From assembly GCA_018265835.1 (NCBI GenBank), contig JABLYK010000013.1, positions 1 through 52,218 on the forward strand: 52,218 nucleotides of DNA. Reading direction: 5' to 3'. The position numbers and the translations under genes were made by a program. Source of the stretch: Oscillospiraceae bacterium (lineage in GTDB: Bacteria; Bacillota; Clostridia; Oscillospirales; Oscillospiraceae). Positions 22,515-31,727 of the stretch are shown piece after piece; within the stretch, counting starts at the first letter, position 1; every line of letters starts with the position of its first letter. Under the pieces are notes generated by a model. That model was given only the letters and a program-made list of their open reading frames with translations. It made no database searches and was not told the origin of the DNA.

Positions 22515-23714
22515 ATGCGAAATGTCATCGGAATTGTAGCGGAATACAACCCGTTTCATAACGGACACGCGCTGCATCTGGAGGAAACGCGCGCCATCCT
22601 CGGCGCGGCGTCGCCCGTCGTGTGCGTCATGTCCGGCGACTTTGCCCAGCGCGGCACGCCGGCGGTGTATTCCAAATTCGCGCGCGCAGAGGCCGCAGTG
22701 CGCTGCGGCGTGGACCTGGTGCTGGAGCTGCCGCTGCCGTGGTCGCTCGCCTCGGCGGAGGGATTTGCGCGCGGTGCGGTTGGGCTGCTGGGGAGTCTCG
22801 GCGTTGTGACGCACCTGAGCTTCGGCAGCGAATGCGGCGAGATCGAGCCGCTGCACGCGGTGGCGGAGGCGCTGCTGGATCCGTCGCTTGGGATGGATAT
22901 CCGCGCAGAGCTGCAGGGCGGCGTGCCGTTTGCCGCGGCGCGGCAGAGAGCGGTTGCACGGCGCGTCGGCGCACTGGCAGAGCTGCTGGAAGCGCCGAAC
23001 AACATTTTGGCGGTGGAATATCTGAAGGCCATCTATGACCAGCGTCTGAACCTTCGCCCGGTGACCATGCTGCGCACCGGCGCGCAGCACGATCAGGCAG
23101 GAAAGGGGCGTTTTCGCTCGGCGTCAGAGCTGCGCATGTTCCTCGGAGCGGGACGGGCTGTTTCCGGGTACGTGCCGGCGGAGGCTGCGGCGGTGTACGC
23201 CCGCGAGGAGAAGCTTGGCCGCGGCCCGGTGCTGCCGGAGAATCTGGAGATCGCGCTCCTGTCACGGCTGCGGATGCTGGACCGGGCGGCATACGCCGCG
23301 CTACCGGACGCGGAAGAAGGGCTTGGAAACGCCCTGCACCGCGCTGCGCATGAGGAAGCCACGCTCGACGCCGTGCTGGCCGCGGCCAAATCGAAGCGCT
23401 ACGCACTTGCGCGCATCCGGCGCATGACGATGTGTGCCGCGCTCGGCGTCACGAAAGGGATGGCGGACGGCACGCCGCCGTATGCCCGGGTGCTGGCGGC
23501 AAGCACAGCGGGGCGTGCGCTTTTGCGGGAGATGGATGAGAAATGCGCACTGCCGGTCATCACGAAGCCCGCCGCAGCCCGGAGCCTCCCGGGAGAGGCC
23601 GCCGCGCTGTTTGAATTGTCTGCCGACGCGCACGACCTCTATGTTCTCGGCTATGGCGCGCGTGAGGAACGGCGCTGCGGCGGGGACTGGCGGCGGTCAC
23701 CGTTCCTGCTTTGA
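22515..23714 (+). CDS. tmcAL: tRNA(Met) cytidine acetate ligase (YlbM family)
   Basis: This gene encodes 399 residues. The N-terminal nucleotidyltransferase fold carries YNPFHNGH (residues 11-18), the ATP-binding HxGH motif, then VVCVMSGDFAQRGTPAVYSKFARAE split across the next strand, and EAPNNILAVEYLKAI. In Bacillus the enzyme activates acetate with ATP and acetylates C34 of elongator tRNA-Met without acetyl-CoA. AAGGAGGGGG precedes the ATG. It reads away from ackA, with about 137 bases between the starts. Its translation-fidelity role is separate from fermentation, but both proteins handle acetate. Confidence 0.92.
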   Translation: MRNVIGIVAEYNPFHNGHALHLEETRAILGAASPVVCVMSGDFAQRGTPAVYSKFARAEAAVRCGVDLVLELPLPWSLASAEGFARGAVGLLGSLGVVTHLSFGSECGEIEPLHAVAEALLDPSLGMDIRAELQGGVPFAAARQRAVARRVGALAELLEAPNNILAVEYLKAIYDQRLNLRPVTMLRTGAQHDQAGKGRFRSASELRMFLGAGRAVSGYVPAEAAAVYAREEKLGRGPVLPENLEIALLSRLRMLDRAAYAALPDAEEGLGNALHRAAHEEATLDAVLAAAKSKRYALARIRRMTMCAALGVTKGMADGTPPYARVLAASTAGRALLREMDEKCALPVITKPAAARSLPGEAAALFELSADAHDLYVLGYGAREERRCGGDWRRSPFLL

Positions 23715-23767
23715 CGCTTTGCACAGACGCAAAATCCTGAAATGTTACAGGTTTATGAAATTTCATA

Positions 23768-23796
23768 TTGCAATTTCAGAAAATTAATAGTATAAT
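23768..23796 (+). promoter_or_regulatory. Promoter of the liv operon
   Basis: TTGCAA (23768-23773) and TATAAT (23791-23796) are separated by 17 bases, about 80 bases before the livK start. Confidence 0.75.
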
Positions 23797-23821
23797 TTCT
23801 GCATAAATCGTAAGGACAAAT

Positions 23822-23838
23822 GTCCGCTTAATGCGGAC
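23822..23838 (+). promoter_or_regulatory. Leader hairpin of livK
   Basis: GTCCGC-TTAAT-GCGGAC forms a small perfect stem-loop in the transcribed leader, 38 bases before the ATG. There is no T-run, so it is more likely a protein site or stability element than a terminator. Confidence 0.45.
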
Positions 23839-23876
23839 AACTGCCTGAGCGAGGTAATTTGAGGAGGAATTTCAAA

Positions 23877-25115
23877 ATGAAAAAAGCAATTGCGCTCGTC
23901 CTCGCGCTGGTCATGGTGTTCGCGCTGTGCGCCTGCGGCGAGAAGAACGAGACTGAAAAGGGAGGCGACGCGGCGGACAAGGGCGTCGTTGTTGACGGCG
24001 ATACCATTAAAATCGGCGTGTTCGAGCCTGCAACCGGCGAAAATGGCGCCGGCGGCATGCAGGAAGTGCTTGGTGTCCGCTATGCAAACACCGTTGCTCC
24101 GACCGTCACCATCGGCGGTAAGGAGTACAAGGTGGAACTCGTCGAAGTTGACAATCAGTCCGATAAGACGCAGGCTGTTACCGCTGCCCAGCAGCTTGTG
24201 AGCCAGCAGGTCATTGCAGTGCTCGGCTCCTATGGCTCCGGCGTGTCGATCGCGGCTGGCGAAACCTTCGCGTCCGCGAAGATTCCTGCCATTGGCTGCT
24301 CCTGCACCAACCCGCAGGTTACGGTTGGCAACGACTACTACTTCCGTGTCTGCTTCCTCGATCCGTTCCAGGGCGAAGTCATGGCGAACTTTGCATATGC
24401 GACCAAGGCGTGCGAGACCGCTGCGATCATCACCCAGAATGGCGACGACTACTCCACCGGCCTCGGCGGCTACTTCAAGGCTGCTTATGAGAAGCTCGGC
24501 GGTCAGGTCGTGAACGAGGCGACCTACAACACCAATGAGACGGACTTCAACGCGCTTCTGACCGCTGCCAAGGCAGCCAATCCGGAAGTCCTGTTTATCC
24601 CGTCCTCCATCGTCACTGCCGGCCTGATCATCAAGCAGGCGCGCGATATGGGCATCACCTGCCCGATCATGGCGGGCGACACCTGGCAGAATGCCACCAT
24701 CGTGTCGAATGCCGGCGCTGAGAGCTGCAACGATGTTTTCTACTCCACATTCTTCTCCGCTGACGACGAGGCTGCTGCTGATTTCGTCACCGGCTTCCAG
24801 GCTTATCTGAATGGCGATCCCGAGAATCTGAAGCTCAACAGCGGCAGCGATGTGATCGCTTCCGTCTCCGCGCTGGGCTATGACGCTTATATGGCTGTGA
24901 TCGAAGCGCTCAAGACGCTGGACGGCGAGGTTAGCTCCGTTGCCGTGCGCGACGCGCTCGCAACGCTGGACTTCACCGGCGTGACTGGCGGCATCAAGTT
25001 CGACACCAACGGTGATGCGGACAAGGACGTTGCCTTCATCGAGTCCTTCGCGGATGGCAAGATGACGCTGGTTGGCTTCCAGTCCTCCGACGGCAAGTTC
25101 ACCGAGGCGAAGTAA
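23877..25115 (+). CDS. livK: Branched-chain amino-acid ABC transporter substrate-binding lipoprotein
   Basis: This gene encodes 412 residues from the ATG at 23877, which follows GAGGAGG. A lipoprotein signal ends at LCAC with Cys20 as the lipidated residue. The mature part has the Leu/Ile/Val-binding periplasmic-type I fold, with IKIGVFEPATGENG early, VDNQSDKTQAVTAAQQLV, and IGCSCTNPQVT in the ligand cleft. The protein is tethered outside the cell and delivers branched-chain or related amino acids to LivHMGF. It heads the five-gene operon. A stem-loop after its stop would leave it more abundant than the membrane parts. Confidence 0.93.
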   Translation: MKKAIALVLALVMVFALCACGEKNETEKGGDAADKGVVVDGDTIKIGVFEPATGENGAGGMQEVLGVRYANTVAPTVTIGGKEYKVELVEVDNQSDKTQAVTAAQQLVSQQVIAVLGSYGSGVSIAAGETFASAKIPAIGCSCTNPQVTVGNDYYFRVCFLDPFQGEVMANFAYATKACETAAIITQNGDDYSTGLGGYFKAAYEKLGGQVVNEATYNTNETDFNALLTAAKAANPEVLFIPSSIVTAGLIIKQARDMGITCPIMAGDTWQNATIVSNAGAESCNDVFYSTFFSADDEAAADFVTGFQAYLNGDPENLKLNSGSDVIASVSALGYDAYMAVIEALKTLDGEVSSVAVRDALATLDFTGVTGGIKFDTNGDADKDVAFIESFADGKMTLVGFQSSDGKFTEAK

Positions 25116-25158
25116 GCCTTTTCGCTGAAAACAATAGCAACCCACTAACCGACATCAC

Positions 25159-25188
25159 GCAAATCGGCGGGGCAACTCGCCGATTTGC
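25159..25188 (+). terminator. Intercistronic hairpin between livK and livH
   Basis: GCAAATCGGCG (25159-25169) pairs perfectly with CGCCGATTTGC (25178-25188), followed by TTTG and a later TTTT. Such a weak terminator allows partial read-through. Confidence 0.7.
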
Positions 25189-25260
25189 TTTGTCGTTTTC
25201 CCACGCGTCCCCAGATACAGAATTTTTCGCACCTATCACCTGAAAACAGGGGGTTTTTCC

Positions 25261-26148
25261 ATGACAGCATTTTTACAGAACTGCTTGAATGGCCTGTCCA
25301 TCGGCAGTATCTATGCGCTGATCGCCATCGGCTATACCATGGTCTATGGCATTCTCCGCCTGATTAACTTCGCACATGGCGATATTTTTATGATGGCAGG
25401 CTATTTCATGATTATCTGCATGACAGACCTGCTGATTCCGTGGTACATATCCATCATTCTTGTGATTGTGTTCACCGTCCTGCTCGGTGTTATCATAGAG
25501 AAAGTTGCTTATAAGCCGCTGCGCAGTGCGCCGCGTATGTCGGTCATGATCTCTGCCATTGGTGTGTCCTATTTCCTGCAAAACTTCGCGACCTATCTGT
25601 TTTCCGCGCAGCCGAAGGGCTACCCGGCGGCGGACATGGGCTTTTTGAGCAAGACGGTCCAGTTTGGCAGCATTTCCACGATGCTGGTCACGTTCATTAC
25701 GCCGATCCTGACCGTGGCGCTCGTCTTTGCACTGGTGTTCCTGATTAAGAAAACGAAGATCGGCATGGCGATGCGCGCGGTGTCGAAAGACTTTGAGACT
25801 GCACGGCTCATGGGCATCCGCATCAACAGCGTCATCAGCTTTACGTTTGCGATCGGCTGCGGCCTTGCAGCGATCGGCTCGGTGCTGTATTTCATTCCGC
25901 GTTCTTCGGTCTATCCGCTGGCAGGCTCGCTGCCCGGTCTGAAGTGCTTTGTGGCGGCGGTGTTTGGCGGCATCGGCTCAATCCCCGGCGCGCTGGTCGG
26001 CGGCTTTTTGATCGGCATCTGCGAGACTTTCATTAAGGCCAGTGCCTATTCGGAATTCAGCGATGCGATCACATTTGTGATCCTGATCGTTGTGCTTCTG
26101 GTGCGTCCCACCGGCCTGTTTGGCGAGAAGCTGAAGGAGAAGGTGTGA
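25261..26148 (+). CDS. livH: Branched-chain amino-acid ABC transporter permease LivH
   Basis: This gene encodes 295 residues with about eight membrane segments. It begins MTAFLQNCLNGLSIGSIYAL, the family N-terminus, and contains GLKCFVAAVFGGIGSIPGAL, the conserved loop that contacts the ATPases. GTTTTTCC before the ATG gives only a weak ribosome site, although AACAGGGGG lies a little further upstream. LivH pairs with LivM to form the channel. It follows the livK hairpin and overlaps livM. Confidence 0.95.
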   Translation: MTAFLQNCLNGLSIGSIYALIAIGYTMVYGILRLINFAHGDIFMMAGYFMIICMTDLLIPWYISIILVIVFTVLLGVIIEKVAYKPLRSAPRMSVMISAIGVSYFLQNFATYLFSAQPKGYPAADMGFLSKTVQFGSISTMLVTFITPILTVALVFALVFLIKKTKIGMAMRAVSKDFETARLMGIRINSVISFTFAIGCGLAAIGSVLYFIPRSSVYPLAGSLPGLKCFVAAVFGGIGSIPGALVGGFLIGICETFIKASAYSEFSDAITFVILIVVLLVRPTGLFGEKLKEKV

Positions 26149-26150
26149 GC

Positions 26151-27248
26151 ATGCGTAAAAAGACGAAAATCATTTGTTCGGTGATCGGCCTGCTTGCCAT
26201 CGCGGGCGTCATCCTCTATGCAGGCGAAGCGCTGCCAACGTCGTCCATGTTCCGTACGGTGCTGCAGCTCGGCGTCATTTACGCGCTGATCGCGGTGTCC
26301 ATGAACCTGTGCAACGGCTTTACCGGCCTGTTTTCACTCGGCCAGGCGGGCTTCATGACGCTCGGCGCCTATACCTATGCGATTTTGACGATTCCGGTTT
26401 CCGCCAGACCCGGCGTGTATTACCTCTACGGTGTGGCGGACTGGCTGGCGAACCTGCAGCTGCCGATCCCGGTCGCACTGCTGGTTGCGGGACTGGTCGG
26501 CGCGCTGTTTGCTGCGATTATCGGCGCTCCGGTTTTGAAGCTCAAGAGCGACTATCTGGCAATTGCAACGCTGGGCTTCGCGGAAGTCGTGCGCATCGTG
26601 ATGGCATCCTCGCCGCTCAACCGCGTGACCAATGGCTCGATGGGGCTGACCAAGATCCCTGGTTTTTCCAGTTACTACGGCATTTTCATCGTGGCGATTG
26701 TCTGCATCGTCATCATCATTCTGCTGCTGAATTCGTCCTATGGCCGCGCCTTCAAGGCAATACGCGATGACGAGATTGCAGCGGAGGCGATGGGCATTAA
26801 CCTCTCGAAGCACAAGCAGATCTCGTTTATCACCAGTTCGTTTTTCGCGGCCATAGGCGGCGCGCTCATGGCGATGTACCTCGGTGCGGTGTCGGCCACG
26901 ACCTTCACCATCGCGGTGACGTATTTCATCCTGCTGATCGTCGTGATCGGCGGTATGGGCAGCGTGACCGGCAGCATCATTTCCGCGTTCCTCGTCATTG
27001 CCAGCCGCGAATGGTGGCTGCGGTTCCTGGACCAGCCGATGATGATCGGCACGTTCAAGGTCCCGCTGCTCAAGACCGGCTTCCGTATGGTCGTGTTCTC
27101 CGTCATTCTGATGATCGTCGTGCTGTTCTTCCGCACGGGCATCATGGGCGACAAGGAGTTTAGCTGGGACGCCATTGCAAACTTCTTCCGGAAGCTGTTC
27201 CACAGGAAAAAGGCGGCCCCGGCGAAGGGAGGTGCAGACGATGAGTGA
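26151..27248 (+). CDS. livM: Branched-chain amino-acid ABC transporter permease LivM
   Basis: This gene encodes 365 residues from the ATG at 26151; a GTG at 26145 is also in frame and would overlap the livH stop. Eight or nine membrane segments are visible, with the family motif NGFTGLFSLGQAGFM near the N-terminus and VIGGMGSVTGSI in the ATPase-contact loop. A cytoplasmic, lysine-rich tail of about 35 residues follows the last helix. It partners LivH in the membrane. Its last eight bases overlap the start of livG. Confidence 0.95.
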   Translation: MRKKTKIICSVIGLLAIAGVILYAGEALPTSSMFRTVLQLGVIYALIAVSMNLCNGFTGLFSLGQAGFMTLGAYTYAILTIPVSARPGVYYLYGVADWLANLQLPIPVALLVAGLVGALFAAIIGAPVLKLKSDYLAIATLGFAEVVRIVMASSPLNRVTNGSMGLTKIPGFSSYYGIFIVAIVCIVIIILLLNSSYGRAFKAIRDDEIAAEAMGINLSKHKQISFITSSFFAAIGGALMAMYLGAVSATTFTIAVTYFILLIVVIGGMGSVTGSIISAFLVIASREWWLRFLDQPMMIGTFKVPLLKTGFRMVVFSVILMIVVLFFRTGIMGDKEFSWDAIANFFRKLFHRKKAAPAKGGADDE

Positions 27249-28083
27249 AAATGTACTGCACGTGGAAAACATTACAATGCAGTTCGGCGGCGTTGTGGCG
27301 GTGAACAACCTGTCCATCGACATCCCGGAGGACAAGATCGTCGCGCTCATCGGGCCGAACGGCGCAGGCAAGACCACGGCGTTCAACTGCATTACCGGCG
27401 TATATGAGCCGACGAACGGCAAGGTCGAATTCATGGGCAAGACCATCGTGGAAAACTATCCGCGCGGCAAGATGAAAAAGACTTACGCTGGCGAAAACCA
27501 GGGGCTGTATACCCACGTGGTCAGCCCGACGCCGGATAAAATCACGAAGCTCGGCATCGCCCGCACGTTCCAGAACATCCGCCTCTGGAGCAGCATGACG
27601 GTGTTTGAAAATGTGCTCACGGCAAAGCACATGCGCGCCAAACAGAACGTGTTTTCCTCCACCTTCCGCTGCAACGCGAAGGAAGAAAAGCGGATGCGCG
27701 AGGAAACCATGCAGCTCCTCGTGGAGCAGGGGCTGGACAAATACAAGGATGAGCGCGCCACCAGCCTTCCGTACGGCCTGCAGCGCCGTCTGGAGATTGC
27801 GCGCGCGTTGGCGACGAATCCGAAACTGTTGCTGCTGGACGAACCGGCAGCCGGCATGAACCCGCAGGAGACGCAGGAGCTGGCTCAATTCATCCACGAG
27901 ATCCGCGATGAGTATGGCCTGACGATCTTCCTGATCGAGCACCACATGGATCTCGTCATGCGGATTTCCGACTACATTTACGTTATTGACTTTGGCAGCG
28001 AGATCGCGCAGGGCGTTCCGAAGGACGTTCAGGACAATCAGCGCGTGATTGACGCCTATTTGGGGGTTGTGGAAGATGAGTGA
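27241..28083 (+). CDS. livG: Branched-chain amino-acid ABC transporter ATP-binding protein LivG
   Basis: This gene encodes 280 residues. The Walker A motif GPNGAGKTT, the FQNIRLWSSMTV segment, the signature region SLPYGLQRRLEIA and the Walker B motif LLLLDEPAAGMNP are all visible, with the H-loop in LIEHHMDLV. The signature reads PYGLQ rather than LSGGQ, which is normal for LivG. The ATG at 27241 follows GGGAGG and overlaps livM. It forms the cytoplasmic ATPase dimer with LivF. Confidence 0.96.
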   Translation: MSENVLHVENITMQFGGVVAVNNLSIDIPEDKIVALIGPNGAGKTTAFNCITGVYEPTNGKVEFMGKTIVENYPRGKMKKTYAGENQGLYTHVVSPTPDKITKLGIARTFQNIRLWSSMTVFENVLTAKHMRAKQNVFSSTFRCNAKEEKRMREETMQLLVEQGLDKYKDERATSLPYGLQRRLEIARALATNPKLLLLDEPAAGMNPQETQELAQFIHEIRDEYGLTIFLIEHHMDLVMRISDYIYVIDFGSEIAQGVPKDVQDNQRVIDAYLGVVEDE

Positions 28084-28786
28084 ACCAATCCTGAAAATCA
28101 GCGACCTCAAGGTCAACTACGGCGGCATCGAAGCCGTCAAGGGCATTTCGTTTGACGTTCCGGAGGGCGAGATCGTCACGCTCATCGGCTCCAACGGCGC
28201 CGGGAAAAGCTCCACGCTGCGCACGATCGCAGGCTTGGTCAAGCCGGCCGGCGGCACGATTTCGCTGCAGGGCGAGGACATCACCGGCAAGGATCCCACC
28301 GCCATCGTCACCAAGGGGGTCACGCTCGTGCCGGAGGGGCGCCGCATTTTCCCGGACATGACCGTGCTGGAAAATCTCAAGATCGGCGCGTACCTGCGTA
28401 AGGACGATCTGTCGGACGACCTGAACTGGGTGTTCGAGCTGTTCCCGCGCCTGAAGGAGCGCAGCTGGCAGGCCGGTGGTACGCTCTCCGGCGGCGAACA
28501 GCAGATGCTCGCTGTGGGTCGCGCGCTCATGAGCCGTCCGCGCGTGCTGATGATGGATGAGCCGTCCCTCGGCCTTGCGCCGCTGGTCGTGCGCGACATT
28601 TTCAGCATCATTCAGGAGATCAACAAGCAGGGCGTCACCATCCTGCTCATCGAGCAGAATGCCAACATGGCCCTGAAGATCGCCGATATCGGCTACGTGC
28701 TCGAAACCGGCCGCATTACGCTGACCGGCACCGGCAGCGAGCTGCTGGCGAACGATGCCGTGAAAGAGGCCTACCTCGGCGCATAA
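28076..28786 (+). CDS. livF: Branched-chain amino-acid ABC transporter ATP-binding protein LivF
   Basis: This gene encodes 236 residues. The motifs are GSNGAGKSS (Walker A), TLSGGEQQMLA (signature), VLMMDEPSLGLAP (Walker B) and LLIEQNANMAL (H-loop). The ATG at 28076 overlaps the livG stop by eight bases (ATGAGTGA), exactly as livG overlaps livM. It is the last gene of the operon and is followed by a strong terminator. Confidence 0.96.
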   Translation: MSEPILKISDLKVNYGGIEAVKGISFDVPEGEIVTLIGSNGAGKSSTLRTIAGLVKPAGGTISLQGEDITGKDPTAIVTKGVTLVPEGRRIFPDMTVLENLKIGAYLRKDDLSDDLNWVFELFPRLKERSWQAGGTLSGGEQQMLAVGRALMSRPRVLMMDEPSLGLAPLVVRDIFSIIQEINKQGVTILLIEQNANMALKIADIGYVLETGRITLTGTGSELLANDAVKEAYLGA

Positions 28787-28796
28787 TCGTGCAGGC

Positions 28797-28830
28797 AAAA
28801 TCCACCGGAAAAAATCCGGTGGATTTTGTT
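28797..28830 (+). terminator. Terminator of the liv operon
   Basis: AAAATCCACCGGA pairs with TCCGGTGGATTTT, followed by GTT. It lies ten bases after the livF stop. Confidence 0.85.
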
Positions 28831-28856
28831 ATGCCCGGGGGTATGCAGAAAATGCC

Positions 28857-28884
28857 TTTGAAAGCAGGCAGGTTTGTGGTAAAA
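28857..28884 (+). promoter_or_regulatory. Promoter of the beta-propeller lipoprotein gene
   Basis: TTGAAA (28857-28862) and TAAAAT (28879-28884) are separated by 16 bases, about 90 bases before the start codon. Confidence 0.5.
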
Positions 28885-28976
28885 TGAATCGCAGATTGGG
28901 TGAATGACACGAAACGGGATGAAACATATTGCCGTGTTGATCCGTCAAACCTACAAAGATCGAAACGAGGTGCCAT

Positions 28977-30902
28977 ATGAGAAAGTATCTGACATTACTC
29001 CTGACTTTGTGCATGGTGTTTGGCCTGCTCGCGGGCTGCGCTGAGAAGCCGTCGGAGCCGTCCGCACAGACGGATACGACGGGGCAGAATGCAGCGCTGA
29101 CCTTTGCCACGAGCTATGAGCAGGTCTATCAGGCGCTCGCTGCCGCAAAAGAAAACACCGATGCGCGCAACGCTGCCGCTCGCAATGAAGTGAACGCGGC
29201 TGCGGAGGGAACGAAGACGGACGGTGCGGCGGACGACAGCAATCAGGGTGAGCACGCGGACGGTACGTTCTATTCCGGCACCAACGTGCAGGTACAGGGT
29301 GTGGACGAGGGCGACATTGTCAAGACTGACGGCTCGTATATTTACATTCTGCGTGACTGCGAGTGGATCATCATGCAGGCGGACGGCGCAGAGGTGACCG
29401 ACATTTCGCACACCGTCATCGGGCAGGAATGGGATTCGGGCAAGTCGGACGACGGCAGCAGCCACGGCAGCGAAGAACTGCCGCAGGAGCTGTATCTCGC
29501 CGGCGACCGCGCAGTCATCCTCGCAACCTACTACGACTGGTCAGAGCGTGTCATGGCGGATTCCTCCGATTCGGCACAAGCGGGCGGCAACAACCATGTC
29601 TCGGTCTATCTCTACGACATTTCCGACCCGGCTGAGCCCAAGCTGGTGAAATCGCTCGGGCAGGATGGGTATTTGGTCGCGTCGCGCATGATCGACGGCA
29701 TTTTGTACCTCTGCACGTCCTATTATGCGACCGGTATGAATGAGGACTCGGAGGAAAGCTACGTCCCGTGCCTGTATACGGACGGGGAGCGCAAAGCGGT
29801 CGAATGCGGCTCCATCGGGCTTCTGCCGTATGACAATTCCATGACCTATTCGGTGCTCGGCGCCTACGACGTGGCGGGGGGCAGCCTGGTGAACAGTCTG
29901 TCTGTCCTCGGCGGCGGCGAAACGGTGTATATGAACGCGGAGAATCTCTATCTCAGCTGCAGCGTGTATCAGGATCAGGCGGGCGAGCCGTATCAGGAGG
30001 ACAGCTACACGGTGACCGAGCATAAAACCGACGTGCAAACAACGGTCAACCGCTTTTCCGTGGACGGCGGAAAGCTCGTTTATGCGGCGACGGGCACGGT
30101 TCCCGGCGCGCTGCTCAACCAGTTCTCCATGGATGAGAACGCGGGCAGTCTCCGCCTGGTGACGACGGAGAACACCGGAAGCTACCGCGTATATGTGGAC
30201 GAGGCGCACGGGTTTGAAAACTATGATGCGGACGAGGACAAGAGCGTGAACGATCTGTTCGTGCTGGACAGTGACCTGAAAATTACCGGCAGCGTGACCG
30301 GACTCGCGGAAAACGAGCGGATCTATTCCGCCCGGTTCGACGGCGACTACGGGTATGTCTGCACCTACCGCACCGTAGACCCGATTTTTGCCATCGACCT
30401 GAGTGATCCCGCGAATCCGTCCGTTCTGGGCGAGCTGAAGCTGCCCGGCTATTCGGACTATCTCCACGTTTGGAACGACGGCTTGCTCTTTGGCCTCGGC
30501 ATGAATACGCAGGAGGTCGAAACGGAAGGCGAGGCGACTGCGAAGGTGGAAGGCATGAAGATGATTATGGTGGACACGTCCGATCCCGCCAGCCTCACGG
30601 CGCAGCACACCATGGACATCGACGCGGATTACAGTGTGGCGCTGAACAACCACAAGGCCATTCTGGTGGACAGCGAGAAGAATCTGATCGCGTTCCCGGC
30701 AGAGGGGAGCTATCTGGTGTACAGCTACACGGCGGAGGAAGGCTTCAAGCTGGAGGCTGAGATCTCCGTCTCCGAGTGGGATTGGAACAACCGCGGCCTG
30801 TACATCGGGAACTACTTCTACGTGGTCGGCAGCGATTACGTGAACATCCTCGATATGGACACCCTCGAAAACGTGGGGCAGGCGATTATCTCGAGAGGAT
30901 AA
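28977..30902 (+). CDS. Secreted beta-propeller lipoprotein (Beta_propel, PF09826-like)
   Basis: This gene encodes 641 residues. A lipoprotein signal ends in LAGC with Cys21. After an Ala/Glu/Asp-rich linker comes TNVQVQGVDEGDIVKTDGSY, the entry motif of the family, and then repeated blades with YLYDISDPAEPKLV-like and AIDLSDPANPSVLGEL segments. The protein should be anchored outside the cell. No enzymatic role is established for the family, and surface binding or signalling is likely. The last residues NVGQAIISRG recur at the end of the unrelated protein encoded at 34019-34753. GAGGTG precedes the ATG. Confidence 0.85.
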   Translation: MRKYLTLLLTLCMVFGLLAGCAEKPSEPSAQTDTTGQNAALTFATSYEQVYQALAAAKENTDARNAAARNEVNAAAEGTKTDGAADDSNQGEHADGTFYSGTNVQVQGVDEGDIVKTDGSYIYILRDCEWIIMQADGAEVTDISHTVIGQEWDSGKSDDGSSHGSEELPQELYLAGDRAVILATYYDWSERVMADSSDSAQAGGNNHVSVYLYDISDPAEPKLVKSLGQDGYLVASRMIDGILYLCTSYYATGMNEDSEESYVPCLYTDGERKAVECGSIGLLPYDNSMTYSVLGAYDVAGGSLVNSLSVLGGGETVYMNAENLYLSCSVYQDQAGEPYQEDSYTVTEHKTDVQTTVNRFSVDGGKLVYAATGTVPGALLNQFSMDENAGSLRLVTTENTGSYRVYVDEAHGFENYDADEDKSVNDLFVLDSDLKITGSVTGLAENERIYSARFDGDYGYVCTYRTVDPIFAIDLSDPANPSVLGELKLPGYSDYLHVWNDGLLFGLGMNTQEVETEGEATAKVEGMKMIMVDTSDPASLTAQHTMDIDADYSVALNNHKAILVDSEKNLIAFPAEGSYLVYSYTAEEGFKLEAEISVSEWDWNNRGLYIGNYFYVVGSDYVNILDMDTLENVGQAIISRG

Positions 30903-30931
30903 AGACAGAGGAAAACCCTTATTTTGAAGGA

Positions 30932-30972
30932 AAACACAGGCATTCCTGCGCGCAGGAATGCCTGTGTTTTTG
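30932..30972 (+). terminator. Terminator of the beta-propeller gene
   Basis: A nearly perfect palindrome centred on GCGC: AAAACACAGGCATTCCTGC pairs with the complementary arm ending TGTGTTTTT. It is strong in both directions. Confidence 0.9.
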
Positions 30973-30973
30973 A

Positions 30974-31187
30974 CTTTTGTCAGGCAATACGACTAGTTCT
31001 TTTTCTAAAATACAATTTATTATCGTTTAAAACTGACAACAAAAAAGGAACAGATTTGTAGAAGAAACCAAAAAATAATAAATTTGTAAATTTATATTGT
31101 GCTTTTGACAAAATACTGGTATCATCAAAATCAGGAAATGATAGAAAAGTGAGGAAAACTGTGGAGAAACGAAAAGGAGGAAAGAAT
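30974..31187. other. AT-rich upstream region of the secreted-protein operon
   Basis: No gene is seen. The region is much more AT-rich than its surroundings and contains TTTTGACAAAATACTGGTATC, part of which may be a promoter, but no pair of hexamers with correct spacing is convincing. The base composition suggests horizontally acquired DNA starting here. Confidence 0.4.
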
Positions 31188-31592
31188 ATGAGAAAGTCTG
31201 TAAAAAGTGCCCTTTCTATTTTTCTGGTGGTTCTGATTATGGCGAGTGCTGTGATGGTTGCCAATGCGGCAAACTCAGTCGTGTTTACAAAGAGACCAGT
31301 AGACAGTAATAGCTACACCTATATTACATCTGCGACTAAGACAACAAAGTATAGCCCAGCGGTTGTCCATATCACAAACATTTATAAAGCAGATGGCAGT
31401 AACTCAGCGTATAGTTGTGTTTGGACGAAAGCAACGGTGAATGGGGTAGCGCAACAGGCTGTAGTTGGGACTTATCAGGAACTCGGGATTCCAGAGGCAT
31501 ACCGGTATGAAGGAGCCAATATCGCGCTGTATGCACAGGGAAATAGGCCATGGCTAGATTGTCAAATTAGCGGGAATTGGACAGGCTATTGA
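31188..31592 (+). CDS. Small secreted protein, possible bacteriocin-like or signal protein
   Basis: This gene encodes 134 residues from the ATG at 31188, which has AAAGGAGG upstream. A classical signal peptide covers 1-27 (cleavage after VANA). The mature 107 residues are Ser/Thr/Tyr-rich and beta-type, with two Cys (YSCVW and WLDCQISG) that could form a disulfide and the ending GNWTGY. I recall short secreted clostridial proteins with a similar LYAQGN...LDCQISG ending but no known function. It is followed by two ABC-type membrane proteins, an ATPase and an exported protein. The low GC resembles transferred DNA. A peptide or effector dependent on those neighbours is inference. Confidence 0.6.
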   Translation: MRKSVKSALSIFLVVLIMASAVMVANAANSVVFTKRPVDSNSYTYITSATKTTKYSPAVVHITNIYKADGSNSAYSCVWTKATVNGVAQQAVVGTYQELGIPEAYRYEGANIALYAQGNRPWLDCQISGNWTGY

Positions 31593-31727
31593 GTATCTGA
31601 ACGACCAATTTGATTACAGAGAACTGAATAAATAGTACGCGATAGATATGATTGTACTATAAAGTGAAACCGCCACAGGTTTCTTCACAACTAGTTTTGT
31701 CATGCGAATGGATATAGGGAGGTATTT

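Noticed and set aside
31188..31592. Lactococcin 972-type bacteriocin
   Set aside because: Size and gene neighbourhood are similar, but the mature sequence lacks the family pattern and the membrane proteins are of the ABC-2 type, not the large single protein of that family.
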